From positions 65,005,261-65,069,260 of the forward strand of contig NC_134845.1 in assembly GCF_965363235.1 (NCBI RefSeq): a DNA stretch of 64,000 bases, written 5' to 3'. The stretch comes from Mytilus galloprovincialis (Eukaryota > Mollusca > Bivalvia > Mytilida > Mytilidae). A model generated the notes under the pieces. That model was given only the letters and a program-made list of their open reading frames with translations. It had not been told where the DNA came from and ran no database searches. Positions within the stretch are counted from its first letter, which is position 1. Each line of letters begins with the position of its first letter. This document shows, in pieces, positions 45,237 through 56,800 of the stretch. A program made the translations under genes and the position numbers.

Positions 45237-45860
45237 GAACTTTACATTTTACATGTAGTTTCCCTTCATGCCTTCTTATAGTTTGAAATATACTGAATGG
45301 GTAGTCATCAATGTCTATAACACCCCCATGTGTGACTCATGTGTAGTTTTTTTTTTATAATCGAATTTATTATCTAAAGCTGGTTCTCTCCTTTGCAACA
45401 TACGGGTAACTCGGATACCTTGTTGTGTAATACATCTGTCAGAGTCAAACAGATACAGAAGAGGGAATCAGTTTACAATGATCGTTCTACTTCTTTCATG
45501 AATAATTCATTATGTGTTTTAAAAAAAAAATCCTTTAGAATTCTATATCTTTGTCACAGTTCATCGACAAAAAGACCGTGGAATTATAATTTGACTTTAT
45601 TATGTAATCTTATTATATATAGTATGTCTGAAATTTTCTGTTTGAACATAAAAGAACTGTTTGCATTCAATGAAACAATGATGTGCTCGATTCTACATTG
45701 ATGATATTAAGTAGAGTATTCATGATGGGTTTAAGAATAGAATCAGCCGGTGCATTCCGCAAATAGTTCCTGATAAAATTATTCTGTAAGATCGAATATT
45801 CATTTAATGTAATTATTCTGTTGTGAAAAGAGAAAATGTAAGAAAAAAACTAATAATTAT
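45237..45860. other. No gene seen
   Basis: AT-rich; open frames here lack splice signals or domain features. Confidence 0.4.
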
Positions 45861-45867
45861 AGATATA

Positions 45868-46180
45868 AGATGATGTATTATCAGTGCTAATGAGACAACT
45901 ATACATCCGTGTGACAATTTGTAAAAGTAAACGGGAAAACCATCTGTCTATTCTATACACTTATGAATCACATCAACAAACAACAACCACTGGACATCAG
46001 GTTCCTGACTTAGGACAGGTGCAAACAAATGCAGTGGGTTTAACTGTTTTAATAGGTACCAACCTTCACCTTTACCTGAAACAATAGTGTGACATCGCAA
46101 CAGAGAAAGACACACTATAAAATATAAATTAAAATGTTTCAACCCAATCAAAACACATATTAACACTGACAAACAAGTAT
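45868..46180 (-). repeat. Dispersed repeat family S3, inverted
   Basis: GCTAATGAGACAACTATACA, AGTAAACGGGAAAACCATC, AACAACAACCACTGGACATC, GACTTAGGACAGGTGCAAAC and AGACACACTATAAAATATA. Confidence 0.6.
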
Positions 46181-46950
46181 ATAAACACTGAAGGAATATA
46201 TTTGATCTACGACACAATGTAGTTTATATAACAAAGAGTCACCTAACGTTATTGAAATGGAGGTTTAAATATTGATGCTATAATATACAAAACATTGTGT
46301 ACTATTATTTCACAGATATGCAGTTTTCGTTTGAAGGTAAATGCTATACAACAATCCATTGGGAAATCTAATGAAAACTAATAGAAGAAAATTACCTCTT
46401 TTTATAATAGAGTCGAGCAAACTAATAAATATATATAACAATGCGACACTGATCAAAAGATATTCCTAGTAAATAACTATTGTACATTTTAAAGGTTTTT
46501 TTAACTGTGTTACTAGAAATAAATATGAAAATACACGATGTTCAGTATTTTTTTTCATATCGAGTTAACTGCATTAATTTAGAAGGTTGTGAAACTGGAA
46601 TCTATAATATGACAATGTTTGCTGCAAATTGATAAACTAAAATTGGAAAAAAATCATGCGCTGTTACAAGCAACATATAACCATCTTTCGGGTCACCTTT
46701 TTTAAGTGTTAATCAAAGTCCTTAGTTAGCATGTTATAATTTCCCTAATCATACTTTTTATCAAATTCTAAGCGTTCGAGTACACCGATCTGTTTTGGTA
46801 ACATGACAGTTCAATGTAGACTAGACATTTTCCATTCGGCAATCATCGGTAGAATCCGCTACTCTCTAGATGAGGATATCGGCCGAGTTGAGACGAATGA
46901 ACAGTTTTCATGTATATAACAATTTAAAAGTCTGTCGGTTGAAAAAATGA
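46181..46950. other. No gene seen
   Basis: No supported feature. Confidence 0.4.
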
Positions 46951-46951
46951 A

Positions 46952-47545
46952 GATTCTGGTGCCGATTGAGGACCTTGGAATTATATAAATCGGGCATCAA
47001 TCTGTTCATTTTTCATTTATCTCTACCTGCCAACCTTTATTTTTCCATATTTTAACAGTTTTAACAGAGACCCATCGATTTCTGCATTTTGACTTTCACT
47101 TTCAAATGGACGTCAAGTTACGAGAGAGTTCGTGGCCTCAAATATTCAAATAGTTATATGTTTTCACCTCCTTTATAGGAGATCGATGTTTAACATTTAA
47201 AAGCCAACCACGATTTTTCACCTCCTTCACAGGAGATCGGTATTAAGCATTTAGTTCCGACCACGATAACAATCACAAGCTCTCGGACATTTAGATCACT
47301 TGCATCGTAAATGAACGAGGTGTTACATTATGGTCATTTGCACTGTTTTCTCGTGGTCACGTGATAATCTTTGAAAATGAAAGTCAAAATGCAGAAATCG
47401 ATGGGTCTCTGTGAAAACTGTTAAAATATGGAAAAATAAAGGTTAGCAGGTAGGTGAAACTTACATAAATGGAGAGATAAATGAAAAATGAACAGATTGA
47501 TGCCCGATTTACATAATTCCAAGGTCCTCAATCGGCACCAGAATC
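46952..47545. mobile_element. Foldback element with arms of about 155-175 bp
   Basis: Left arm 46952-47106 and right arm 47371-47545 are near-identical inverted copies: GATTCTGGTGCCGATTGAGG ... GCATTTTGACTTTCA. The right arm has one extra block of about 16 bases. The 264-base loop contains two direct words, CACCTCCTT..AGGAGATCG. No clear target duplication and no coding sequence. Confidence 0.75.
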
Positions 47546-49680
47546 GACGAAGCAGCGCATCTATTTTGGGTGGGCAAATATCCACTTTTTGATATGGGAC
47601 GAGCTCTGACGTCCCACGGCCCCAGCTTGTCTGGCAAAACAGCCGTTGGACGTCAGAGTAATCTCGGACTATCGGCACCATAGCTTATCAAGTTACTTAA
47701 TTAGAGACAATTACTTGAACGGTGTTGATATGTTTTGACCTAACAGAAAAGTAATTCGATGTAACTAAATGTTATATGCAAAGTAATTGGTAAGCTGAAA
47801 CCGTCTTTTTTATAGTAAAGGTTTGTTCAAAACCGACCGACATTGTCAATTTCTAAATGCAAGTCAATATAATTATGATCCAGACTTACTGCATCTGTTG
47901 TATCATTTATAACAAGGATGAGTGTGATTTGAAATCTATGTCATAGTGGAATAGCTAAAAAAAAATCAAAGAAATGTAAAATTGATGAATGGTTCACTGT
48001 TTGTCTGGCAAATATATCATGCAGGTACATGACAAAAAATTAGCCGCTGGTCTCCCCGCATACAAGAAGGACTTTTTACACTAAAAAAAAGACTGTATAA
48101 TGGAAAAGGACAGAAACTTCACTTTGAACATGTTCAACTAGTTGTTTCTATGACCATTCAGCATACAAAATAAGTGGCACTCTCTTAACACGAGGCATCC
48201 GATTTAAAGTCCCTATCAGGTGAGGCTGGTTATATACTGTACATACCTTAATCTCCGTACAATCAATTGCATACAGACGCCTTTTATTAATTTTTTTAAC
48301 ACATATCGACTATTCAAATGATATTACTCCATAAAGTGCTTTGCATCCTTTGAATTGTATGTCTGCTTGATTTCAACATAAGTTGCATACATTTGTTTCC
48401 GGTTTTGTTAAAAATTAAGACGAGGTTTTTACAGAAAAAAATATTTCAAATTGGATAAATTGATTTGTTTTAATTACAATACTCATGATACTGTACGAAA
48501 AAGGTTCTGAATGAACTATGAATAAATAGATATTCAACTATTTCTGAAACAAATGAAAATATTCTTGATTGAATAAACACACTAGTACAACAAAATCCAC
48601 GAAAATACTTTCAATAGCTTACCCTTTAGAGAAAGCAATAATATTTCCAATTGATATAAATAACACTCAATGAATTTTAGCCTAAATTGAAGATAATGAA
48701 AACTAATAAGATATTCAGAAGAAAATATTAACATTTTACAAAAAATTGCTTATAGCGCTTAAAGTATTTAATGCGATTAAAACTTTAAATTTAAATCGAA
48801 TTTCATCTTGAAAAAAGTGTCTTCGTAAGATCAACAAAGACGACATCAACGAAACACTAGTACCTTGATAAAATCGTTAATGAAAAAAATAGTAGTTAAC
48901 TTAACTTGTCTGGTAGATGTTGTCTGAATCATATTTTAATTATGAATCGGATATTCCAATATTTACTTTCTCTAATTAAACTGTTTACATGGAATACATT
49001 CGATAATAACCTAGTATTTACATTAGATGAAATAAAATGGAAACACAAACAAAAAAATTGTTGGAAATGGATTTTTGGTAAGTTATTGAATTTAGAAAAC
49101 AAAAATGTAATACCAAAAAGAACTTCTGAAGTACCAAAGTTCAATCACTCGTCTAACCTTCTAGGGTTCTTCTATACTGAGTAGATTTGAACGTTTGCAT
49201 TATGTTTGAACTTTTACTACTAAAATATAGGACATTACAAAGCAGGACTGCAAAAATAAGAATAAGAAGGTCGAGAGAAGGTGGTCATTCATTGTTTCAT
49301 TCTTTGAATTTTTGATAATTTGGTAGCATTCATTGTTTATTTTGCCAATTATTCTCTATTCTTTATATTCCAGCACCCCATTATGCTTTATTCTATATTT
49401 AAGGCCTTTGTTTTGCTATTCTATATTGTTTTAGTCATTTCTTTCTTCTACTCTTTGTTTTGTGTTAAATTCGCTAGTATACTCCGTTTACACCCTCATA
49501 CAGCGGGCAAATATTCACAGAATATGATGATGATGATGAGGAGGAGGAGGAGGAGGAGGAGGAGGACAGCATATCGCATATCTTATGTATGTCGTCAGGA
49601 GCAAGTACGCCACCCCATCTTTTTTCAAATTTTCGTTTTTTTACAATTTCAGGTTTGTTTACGTAACTTTAACTTTTTTT
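47546..49680. other. No gene seen
   Basis: About 2 kb with no supported exon. 47570-47690 is locally GC-rich next to the foldback and reads as an open frame on the minus strand, but without any domain. Confidence 0.4.
49524..49568 (+). repeat. (GAT)n-(GAG)n microsatellite
   Basis: ATGATGATGATG followed by GAGGAGGAGGAGGAGGAGGA. Confidence 0.9.
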
Positions 49681-49682
49681 AA

Positions 49683-51630
49683 TATAGACCATTCTGAAAG
49701 TGTTTCTTAATAGATACGCTAATGTCTCCTCTGTATCCGCTATTTAGTCGTTGGCCGTCACAATCTCTTTAAATTTGTCTGCAATCAACTGATTGTATGT
49801 CACCCCACTCTCTATTATTTTTGTTTTTACAAATCTCGTTTTTGTCGAACAATGAGACTTTTGTCGCAGATAGCTCGACATAAGGATAGTGATCCGGCGG
49901 CGGTGGCGGCGGCATCGGCGTTAGCTAACCTCTTAAAATCTAATACTTCAGTAGGTACAAGACCTGGATCCTTCATACTTTGTTTATAGACGCATTATGT
50001 TATAAATATTCTGTTTGTCATAATTATGTTCAATTTCCTTGCCCTCATTTTTATGGTTCGGTGACTTCTTGAAAAAATAATATTTTTATTGTTCTTAATT
50101 TCTCTCTTGTTATGAGTTATAGTATAACTATATTTTGTATGTGCGGACCTTGCAAGGACATCTGGCCCGTCATACAATTTTCACTTGACCTCGGCCTCAT
50201 TTCATGGATCAGTGAAGAAGGTTACGTGTCGTTGTTAAGTCCATATCTCAAATGCTATAAGCAAAAGGTCTGCAATATTTGGTGTATGGAATGATTGTAC
50301 GGTATACATATCCAACTGCCAGGTGTCATCTGACTTTGACGTCATTTTCATCCAAGGTTAGTGGTTAAAATTATTTTTTTTATGTGTGTTGGCTGTTTTT
50401 CTGATACTATATGCAATAGGTCTACTATATTTAGTGTATGGAATGAATGTCAGGTATACACGCCATCTGACAGGTGTCATCTAAACTTGACCGCATATTC
50501 ATGGTTCAGTGGTTAAAGATCAGCTTTTGTGTTTTTATCCGTATGCAATGGGTCAATTGTATCCTCTTTTTTATTATTTAGTGCACAATGTTATTTTTCT
50601 TTTGGTCTGTTCTTTGCAAATACTATTAGCAATATGTCAACTATATTTAGTATATGGAATGATTGTAAGGTGTATATGTCTGTCTGGCAATTATCATCTG
50701 ACCATGATCTCTTTTTCATGGTTCATTGGTCAATCTAAAGTTTTCCTGGTTTTTTTTTTTTTGTTTCTTAGATACTTCATTTACATATGCAAAAGGTCAA
50801 CTATATTCAAAACATGTATTGGTTATAAAGTGTACATGTCTGTCTGGCAATGTTCATCTGACATTGACCTCATTTTCATGTTTCATTGATCAATGTTAAG
50901 TTTTCCTGGTTTAGTTTAGTTTATTTCTTCGAGGTGCAGTAGTTCAACTATATTTAAAGCATATTGTGTGTATGGTGTACATGTATTTCCAGTTTGGTTC
51001 CGGCAGACCTAATTTTCTTGAATCATGTTAAATTAATGTGATAGTTGTAGTAAAGCTTTGTCTATAGAACTTTCAGCATAGTACCAATGGTTAATAAAGA
51101 AGGCGAGACATTTCAGCTGCACACTTGTTTAACCTAACTTAAGATTTTCGAATATGAACAATTGTGGAGTTTTTCTTAAGAGATACGCCAATGTCTCCTC
51201 TACAACACCTATACAGTTAGCCCGTCACAATGTATATAAGTTGGAACAAAAGGAACGTAAGGTTCACCCTTCCTTCCTCTCCTTTTTCCTTTTTTAACTA
51301 CATTTGTAACTTCAGTTTTTCGAGCATAAACTTTCACGCAATTTTTCTTAGTGGATACACTAATGTATGTTCTACGTGCATCACCTGTACAGTCGTTGCC
51401 CGTCACAATCTTCGTACATATCGATCTGAAATCAACTAAAAGGTTGTCACTCCCCCCATGCCCCCCCCCCCCCCCCCAAAAAAAATAAAACTATTTTCGT
51501 TAAGTCAATTTCTGTTAATTCTATCTAAGTTTAGATTTTCGAACATAAACCATACTTGATTTTTTCCTTGACAATGTTTCCCCTACATCGCCTTTTAAGT
51601 CGTTTTCAATTAAATCTATAAATCAGTCAA
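49683..51630 (+). repeat. Two interleaved degenerate tandem-repeat families
   Basis: One family (near 50155, 50311, 50463, 50678 and 50838; spacing 150-215) carries TCTGGCA.GTGTCATCTGAC, TTGACCTCATTTTCATGGTT and TATGCAATAGGTC. The other (49690, 51170, 51345, 51570) carries GATACGCTAATGTCTCCTCT and CGTTGGCCGTCACAATC and brackets the first. Copies are strongly diverged. Confidence 0.6.
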
Positions 51631-51653
51631 AAGATAAGCGTAAAATTCCCTCT

Positions 51654-51808
51654 CCATTGGCGAATCCAGGGGGTCTTGGGTCCCAGTCACTCTTTTGTGG
51701 GCAAAATTTGGTAGATTATATATGGAATCACTGAAATATGATTGGATCGGGCCCCCTCATAGGGCAGTCAGTGGATCCCCTTGATGTGAATTTCTAGATC
51801 CGTAACTG
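51654..51808. mobile_element. Short MITE with GGCGGATCC-type ends
   Basis: CATTGGCGAATCCAGG ... CTAGATCCGTAACTG, with AAATTTGGTAGATTATATA and GTGGATCCCC inside. Sister of the complete 61726-61892 copy. Confidence 0.5.
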
Positions 51809-52424
51809 CCTTTCGCCAAATCGTATTGTATCAATGTGCTACCCTATGAGTATAGTAATCCAACTGTCTATTGAATGCCAGATATTGATTTGTTTATTTT
51901 TTTGGGAAAAAAGCTTCGTATTCTTTATGTATAAAATATTGTATCCCTTTTGTTTTCGTTTTGTTTTCGTTTTTGGTTAAGATTTTATGTATTCTCATAA
52001 TTTTTCATTCTCTGTAATTGTTCGCTATAGCTCGGAAAAGGGGATTATCTGATGTGAAATTGTAGTTAAATTTAAGTTATACATTTGTACCTCTTTAGGG
52101 TTCGTCAGCTTATTGTTCGCTAGCTTGAGTCAAGTCAAGAAAGAGCATATACACATATTTCAGAAATAACGGCATCGCTTCTTAGTCTAACTAAAGTAAT
52201 CTGAAAAAACATCATTGGACCAATGAATAAGTTTTCAATTACAACTGGAATATCTTAAAGTGTTCCTTCAAAGTCAGGAATTCGTTAAAGGGGGGGGGGG
52301 GGGGGACTCAGCTGCGAGTTTGTTTCCTGCTAGGTCCCAACTTTTTTAGTATGACTTATAAAAATGTAACTAGCGCTCAAATAAAAGTATCAAGTACGTT
52401 CCTCGTTTTTTGTAAAGTTTATAC

Positions 52425-52625
52425 CGTTGGTTTTCCCGTTCGAATGGTTTTACACTATAATAGTCATTGTTGGGGCCCTCTACAGCTTGCTGTTCGGTGT
52501 GAGCCAAATTGAATGCTCCGTGTTAAAGACGCTTTGACCTAGAATGGTCTACTTTAATACAAACTGTGACTTGGATGGAGAGTTGTCTCGTTGACACTCA
52601 TACCACATCTTCCCATATCTATATA
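52425..52625 (+). repeat. Dispersed repeat family S3
   Basis: GGTTTTCCCGTTCGAATGGT, GCTTGCTGTTCGGTGTGAGC, CTCCGTGTTAAAGACGC and GATGGAGAGTTGTCTCGTTG. Confidence 0.65.
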
Positions 52626-52736
52626 CAATATAAACATATTAAGTCCGTATTCTCTCCCAAAAATAATCCCACAATACAAAAACAAAAGCATGTAAACCAA
52701 TGATATTGATAATATAAGCATTTCAGATAGGTTAAA

Positions 52737-53044
52737 TACAATCCCCTTCCCTTTCATGAATGTGACCTACCGAATTGGACTTTTTACCGGATTTGTTATT
52801 ACATGAGCAACACGATGGGTGTCACATGTGTAACAGGATCTGCTTATTCTTCCGGAACACCTTAGATCAGCCCTAGTTTTTGGTGGGGTTCGTGTTGCTT
52901 ATTCTTTAGTTTTTCATGTTACAATGTATGTCATGTGTAATATTGTTTGTCTGTTTCTCCTTTTCACTTTTAGCCATGGCGTTGTCAGTTTATTTTCGAT
53001 TTATGAGTTTGACTGTCCCTCTGGCATCTTTCGTCCCTCTTTTA
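52737..53044 (+). mobile_element. RT-family 3' tail, 308 bp
   Basis: TCATGAATGTGACCTACCGA, ACACGATGGGTGTCACATGT, CCTAGTTTTTGGTGGGGTTC and CTTTCGTCCCTCTTTT. Non-coding tail only. Confidence 0.8.
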
Positions 53045-53825
53045 AACTTGCTATATTTTGGTGTACTGGATTTCTTGCAGAATGTGTCATTGTGTATTTC
53101 TTTTCTTTTTTTGGATAGGTTACCATTTATAAGGATATGAAGGTGTTTAACAGATATTAGAATGATGTACCAAAAAGTATGTCTGGAAGCGAGGACAAAA
53201 AAATAGATAAAAAATATAGTGTTGATTAAATATAAAGAACATATTGATTGATTGTTGGTTGTTTAACGTCTAGTGGCAAATATTTGATGCATATTTAGGA
53301 CGAATATAATAAAGATCAATTGGCAGGATAATAAAGTATAAAGTGAAATAGTAATTAAAAAAATAAAAGATATAGAATTGATTATATGGCTCCCTCCCCC
53401 CCCCCCCCCCCCCTTTAAAAAAAATAAACAACAAAACAAAACACTCACACTCGCGTATATATTTCTCTAAAAAAATCTAAAATGTTGGTTTCATGGTGCC
53501 CAACCTCTCCCACCCCATACCCCAGACATCAAGGTTCTTGATCCGCCTCTGAATATATAAGATCATTTGAAATAAAACATTAAAAATTATTCATCGTTAT
53601 TAATCCGACAAATTTATCACTTACATGTAGCCTAAAGGAACTAGAGAAAACACTTTAACAGACACACAATTGTAGCAATATTAAACCTATAATTAACCGG
53701 TCTATAATTATCAGTTAAAGATGTCTCATCCAAATACACTTGTTAAATAAGTGTATTCTTTTACATTAAGTGTATTCTTCCGTTTGTCACGTGAAAGTTC
53801 ATTGTATAATTTGACAAGAAGATTT

Positions 53826-56800
53826 ATGTCGTTTATATTAATAATGCTTTTGATCGTGTTTACATTTATGTTTTTGACTGGAGAATCGTACGGTAAGTGA
53901 TAATAAATAAGGGTATTTGCTCATTATTGAAGGTCGTACGGTGACCTAGAGTTGGTAACTTCTGTCATTTGGTCTAACGTAGATATTTGCTTCGTTGACA
54001 ATCATGTCACAACTTCTTTTTTTATCAGAATAGAAAATATACAAGTTTAACTTTTAATTGTAAATATTGTTTTATCAGGATTGTGTTTAATATTTTTTGT
54101 GGTTTTAATATACATTTACTTAAATTCAAATTAGATGTTTCTTTTAAATAATTATTTAAATTATGGTTTGTATCAACAAATAAATGAATGTGTCCTTTCT
54201 CATTTCTTTACACAATGTTGCTTGAATTCTTTCAAATCAACAGTGTCATGTCCTTTCACATGTATGGACTCCTGTGGGTGCATTTTGATTTGTTCCGAAC
54301 GGATTGATTTTCTTCATGTCCTACGATGAAATCTGCACTACGAATGGATATTTTTACTTACGTGTAGGTTTATGCATATCAACCCTGGTTTTCAAGTAGA
54401 TGGAATATGGAAGAGAAAGAAAATATCAAACATATTTTTCTAAGATTAAACATATTTTTCTAGAGGTTAATGCCATTACGTTGGTTAAAATTTCGCTGAC
54501 ATACAAACAACTTACATAAACGTCTTTTTTGTAAACATGAAAAGTTAGTTTGAAAAGATAAAATAAACTATAAATAACCAAATTTAGATGTTCAAATATC
54601 AAAATTCCGTTAGAAACTGGTCGTTGGTATAACAATCCAAAAGAGGAAAGATTATCATGGACTTTGTGCAAAAATAATTGTAATGGAAATTAGTTGCATT
54701 ACATACTTGTATGTCGCAAAGACGAGGTTACAAAATTAAGATGTGCATATATCACAAATTACTATATTATTAACCCTTCAGAATATAAAATTAAAGGTTT
54801 GAAGTCTTTATGTCATGTAAAAGTCTTGATAAACTTGTCAATTTTTATTAAAAAAAAAACTTATGAAATTTCTATGATTATTCACTTACATTTTATTCGA
54901 CTGGCGATCTTAAGTCCCATTTTTATAGCTCTGACCGATTTCCACGAGTGTTTTATGTACAAAAAGTCATACTTGTGTACAGAGAATTAAATGTAGGTAA
55001 AACTATAATAAACTATGTACAGATTTTTCTTCTATCTTGTTCACCATATGATTGTAAAATATCAATTGTAACATTTTGTCTACCTCTTGTTAGAATGTAA
55101 ACTGTCTAGAATGTTAATAAAGTTCTAAGAACAAATATTCAGTTAATGATAAATCACGTACGTACGCTAATTTAGACATCAATAAACCGACAAAACTATA
55201 GTAAATCCGATAAACTACAATTTTCCGCGGGGCTTCACGTTATGAAATGTAGTTCCTGGTTTATTTCAAAATCTTCACTTTTGTAAAACGAACAAGACTA
55301 GTGTTCCGTCTTCTTAACGAAAAATATTTAAAATTTCACAGGTGTTATGAAAATTCAAATTAAGCGTTGAATATACTTTTTAGCTATATTTGAGGAAGTG
55401 GCTGCAACAAAACCAACTACAAAAAATGGAATATACAGGATAAACTGTGGTATATGTCAAGCCGTTTTACTATTTATTCTGACGTGTTTTTCAACAGACT
55501 ATCGGCATTCCAATGGGCACGAATTGTGCCCCTCTTCTTGCCGACTTGTTTCTTTGTTATTATGATGCTGATTTCATACAGGAACTTCTTAGGAAGAAAG
55601 ATAAGAAGTTAGCCATTTCCGTTAATTCTATTTTCCGCTACATAGATAATGTTCTTTCACAAAATAATTCAAAATTTGGTGACTATGTCGAATGCCATGA
55701 ACTAGAGATAAAGGATACAATAGATACAGTTAAGTCGGCCTCTTATCTTGACTTACATCTAGAAATTGACAATGAGGGTCGATTGAAAACAAAACTTTAC
55801 GACAAAAGAGATGATTTCAGCTTTCCAATTGTGAACTTTCCATTTTTAAGTAGCAACATTCCAGCAGCACCTGCATACGGTGTATATATCTCCCAATTGA
55901 TACGATATTCCCGTGCTTGCATTTCCTATCATGATTTTCTTGTAAAGGGTTGTTGCTCACCAGGAAGCTATTAAATTAAAAGTTCCAAATAGTGAAGTTG
56001 AAATCATCTCTTCGTAAATTTTACGGACGCCATCACGAGTTGGTTGTCCGTTATGGAATAAACGTTTTACAAATGATATCGGATATTTTCCTTACGTCGT
56101 AACTACAGTTCCCTTCCCTTTCATAAATGTGACCTACCGAATTAGACTATTTCAGGATTTGTTATCTCATAAGCAACACGACGGATGCCACATGTGGAGC
56201 AGGATCTGCTTACCCTTCTGAAGCACCTGAGATCACCCCTAGTTTTTGGTGGGGTTCGTGTTGTTTATTCTTTAGTTTTCTATGTTGTTATTTGTGTACA
56301 GTTTTTTGTCTGTTTGTCCTTTTCATTTTTAGCCATGGCGTTGTCAGTTTATTGTCGATTTATGAGTTTGACTGTCCCTCTGGTATCTTTCGTCCTTCAA
56401 GATATTTCGTAAACTTTAAAAAATATCTTATAAACTTTATAAGATATCTTATATGGTTTGTGAGATATCTTATATGGTTTATAATTTTCTTTATGAAATC
56501 TCTCAAAAATTATATGAGATATCTTATAAACTGTATGATTTATCTTTTAAACTATATGATATATATTATAAGGAATATAAGATATCTTATAAAGTATATA
56601 AGATATCTTATAAAGTATATAAGATATCTTATAAAGTATGTAAGATATCGTATACAAATAAAGAGATATCTTATAAAGATCTTATAAAGTATATAAGATA
56701 TGTTATTGAAAAAATGTTTGTAAGATATTTTATCAACCAGAAGATATCCTATAAACTTATATAAACTATATAAGATATCCTATAAACTTTATGAGATATC

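Noticed and set aside
47421..47681. 86-codon minus-strand frame
   Set aside because: Half lies in the foldback arm; the rest shows no domain or splice sites.
48906..49184. 92-codon plus-strand frame
   Set aside because: AT-driven composition and no recognisable domain.
49320..49682. 120-codon frame with an Arg run
   Set aside because: The run is the GAG microsatellite and the rest is low-complexity hydrophobic sequence.
50160..50960. CRISPR-like regular repeats
   Set aside because: Units are 150-215 bases and diverged, without short identical repeats and spacers; the genome is eukaryotic.
56292..56764. Overlapping frames with repeats such as KISYKVY
   Set aside because: Pure translation of the AAGATATCTT satellite.
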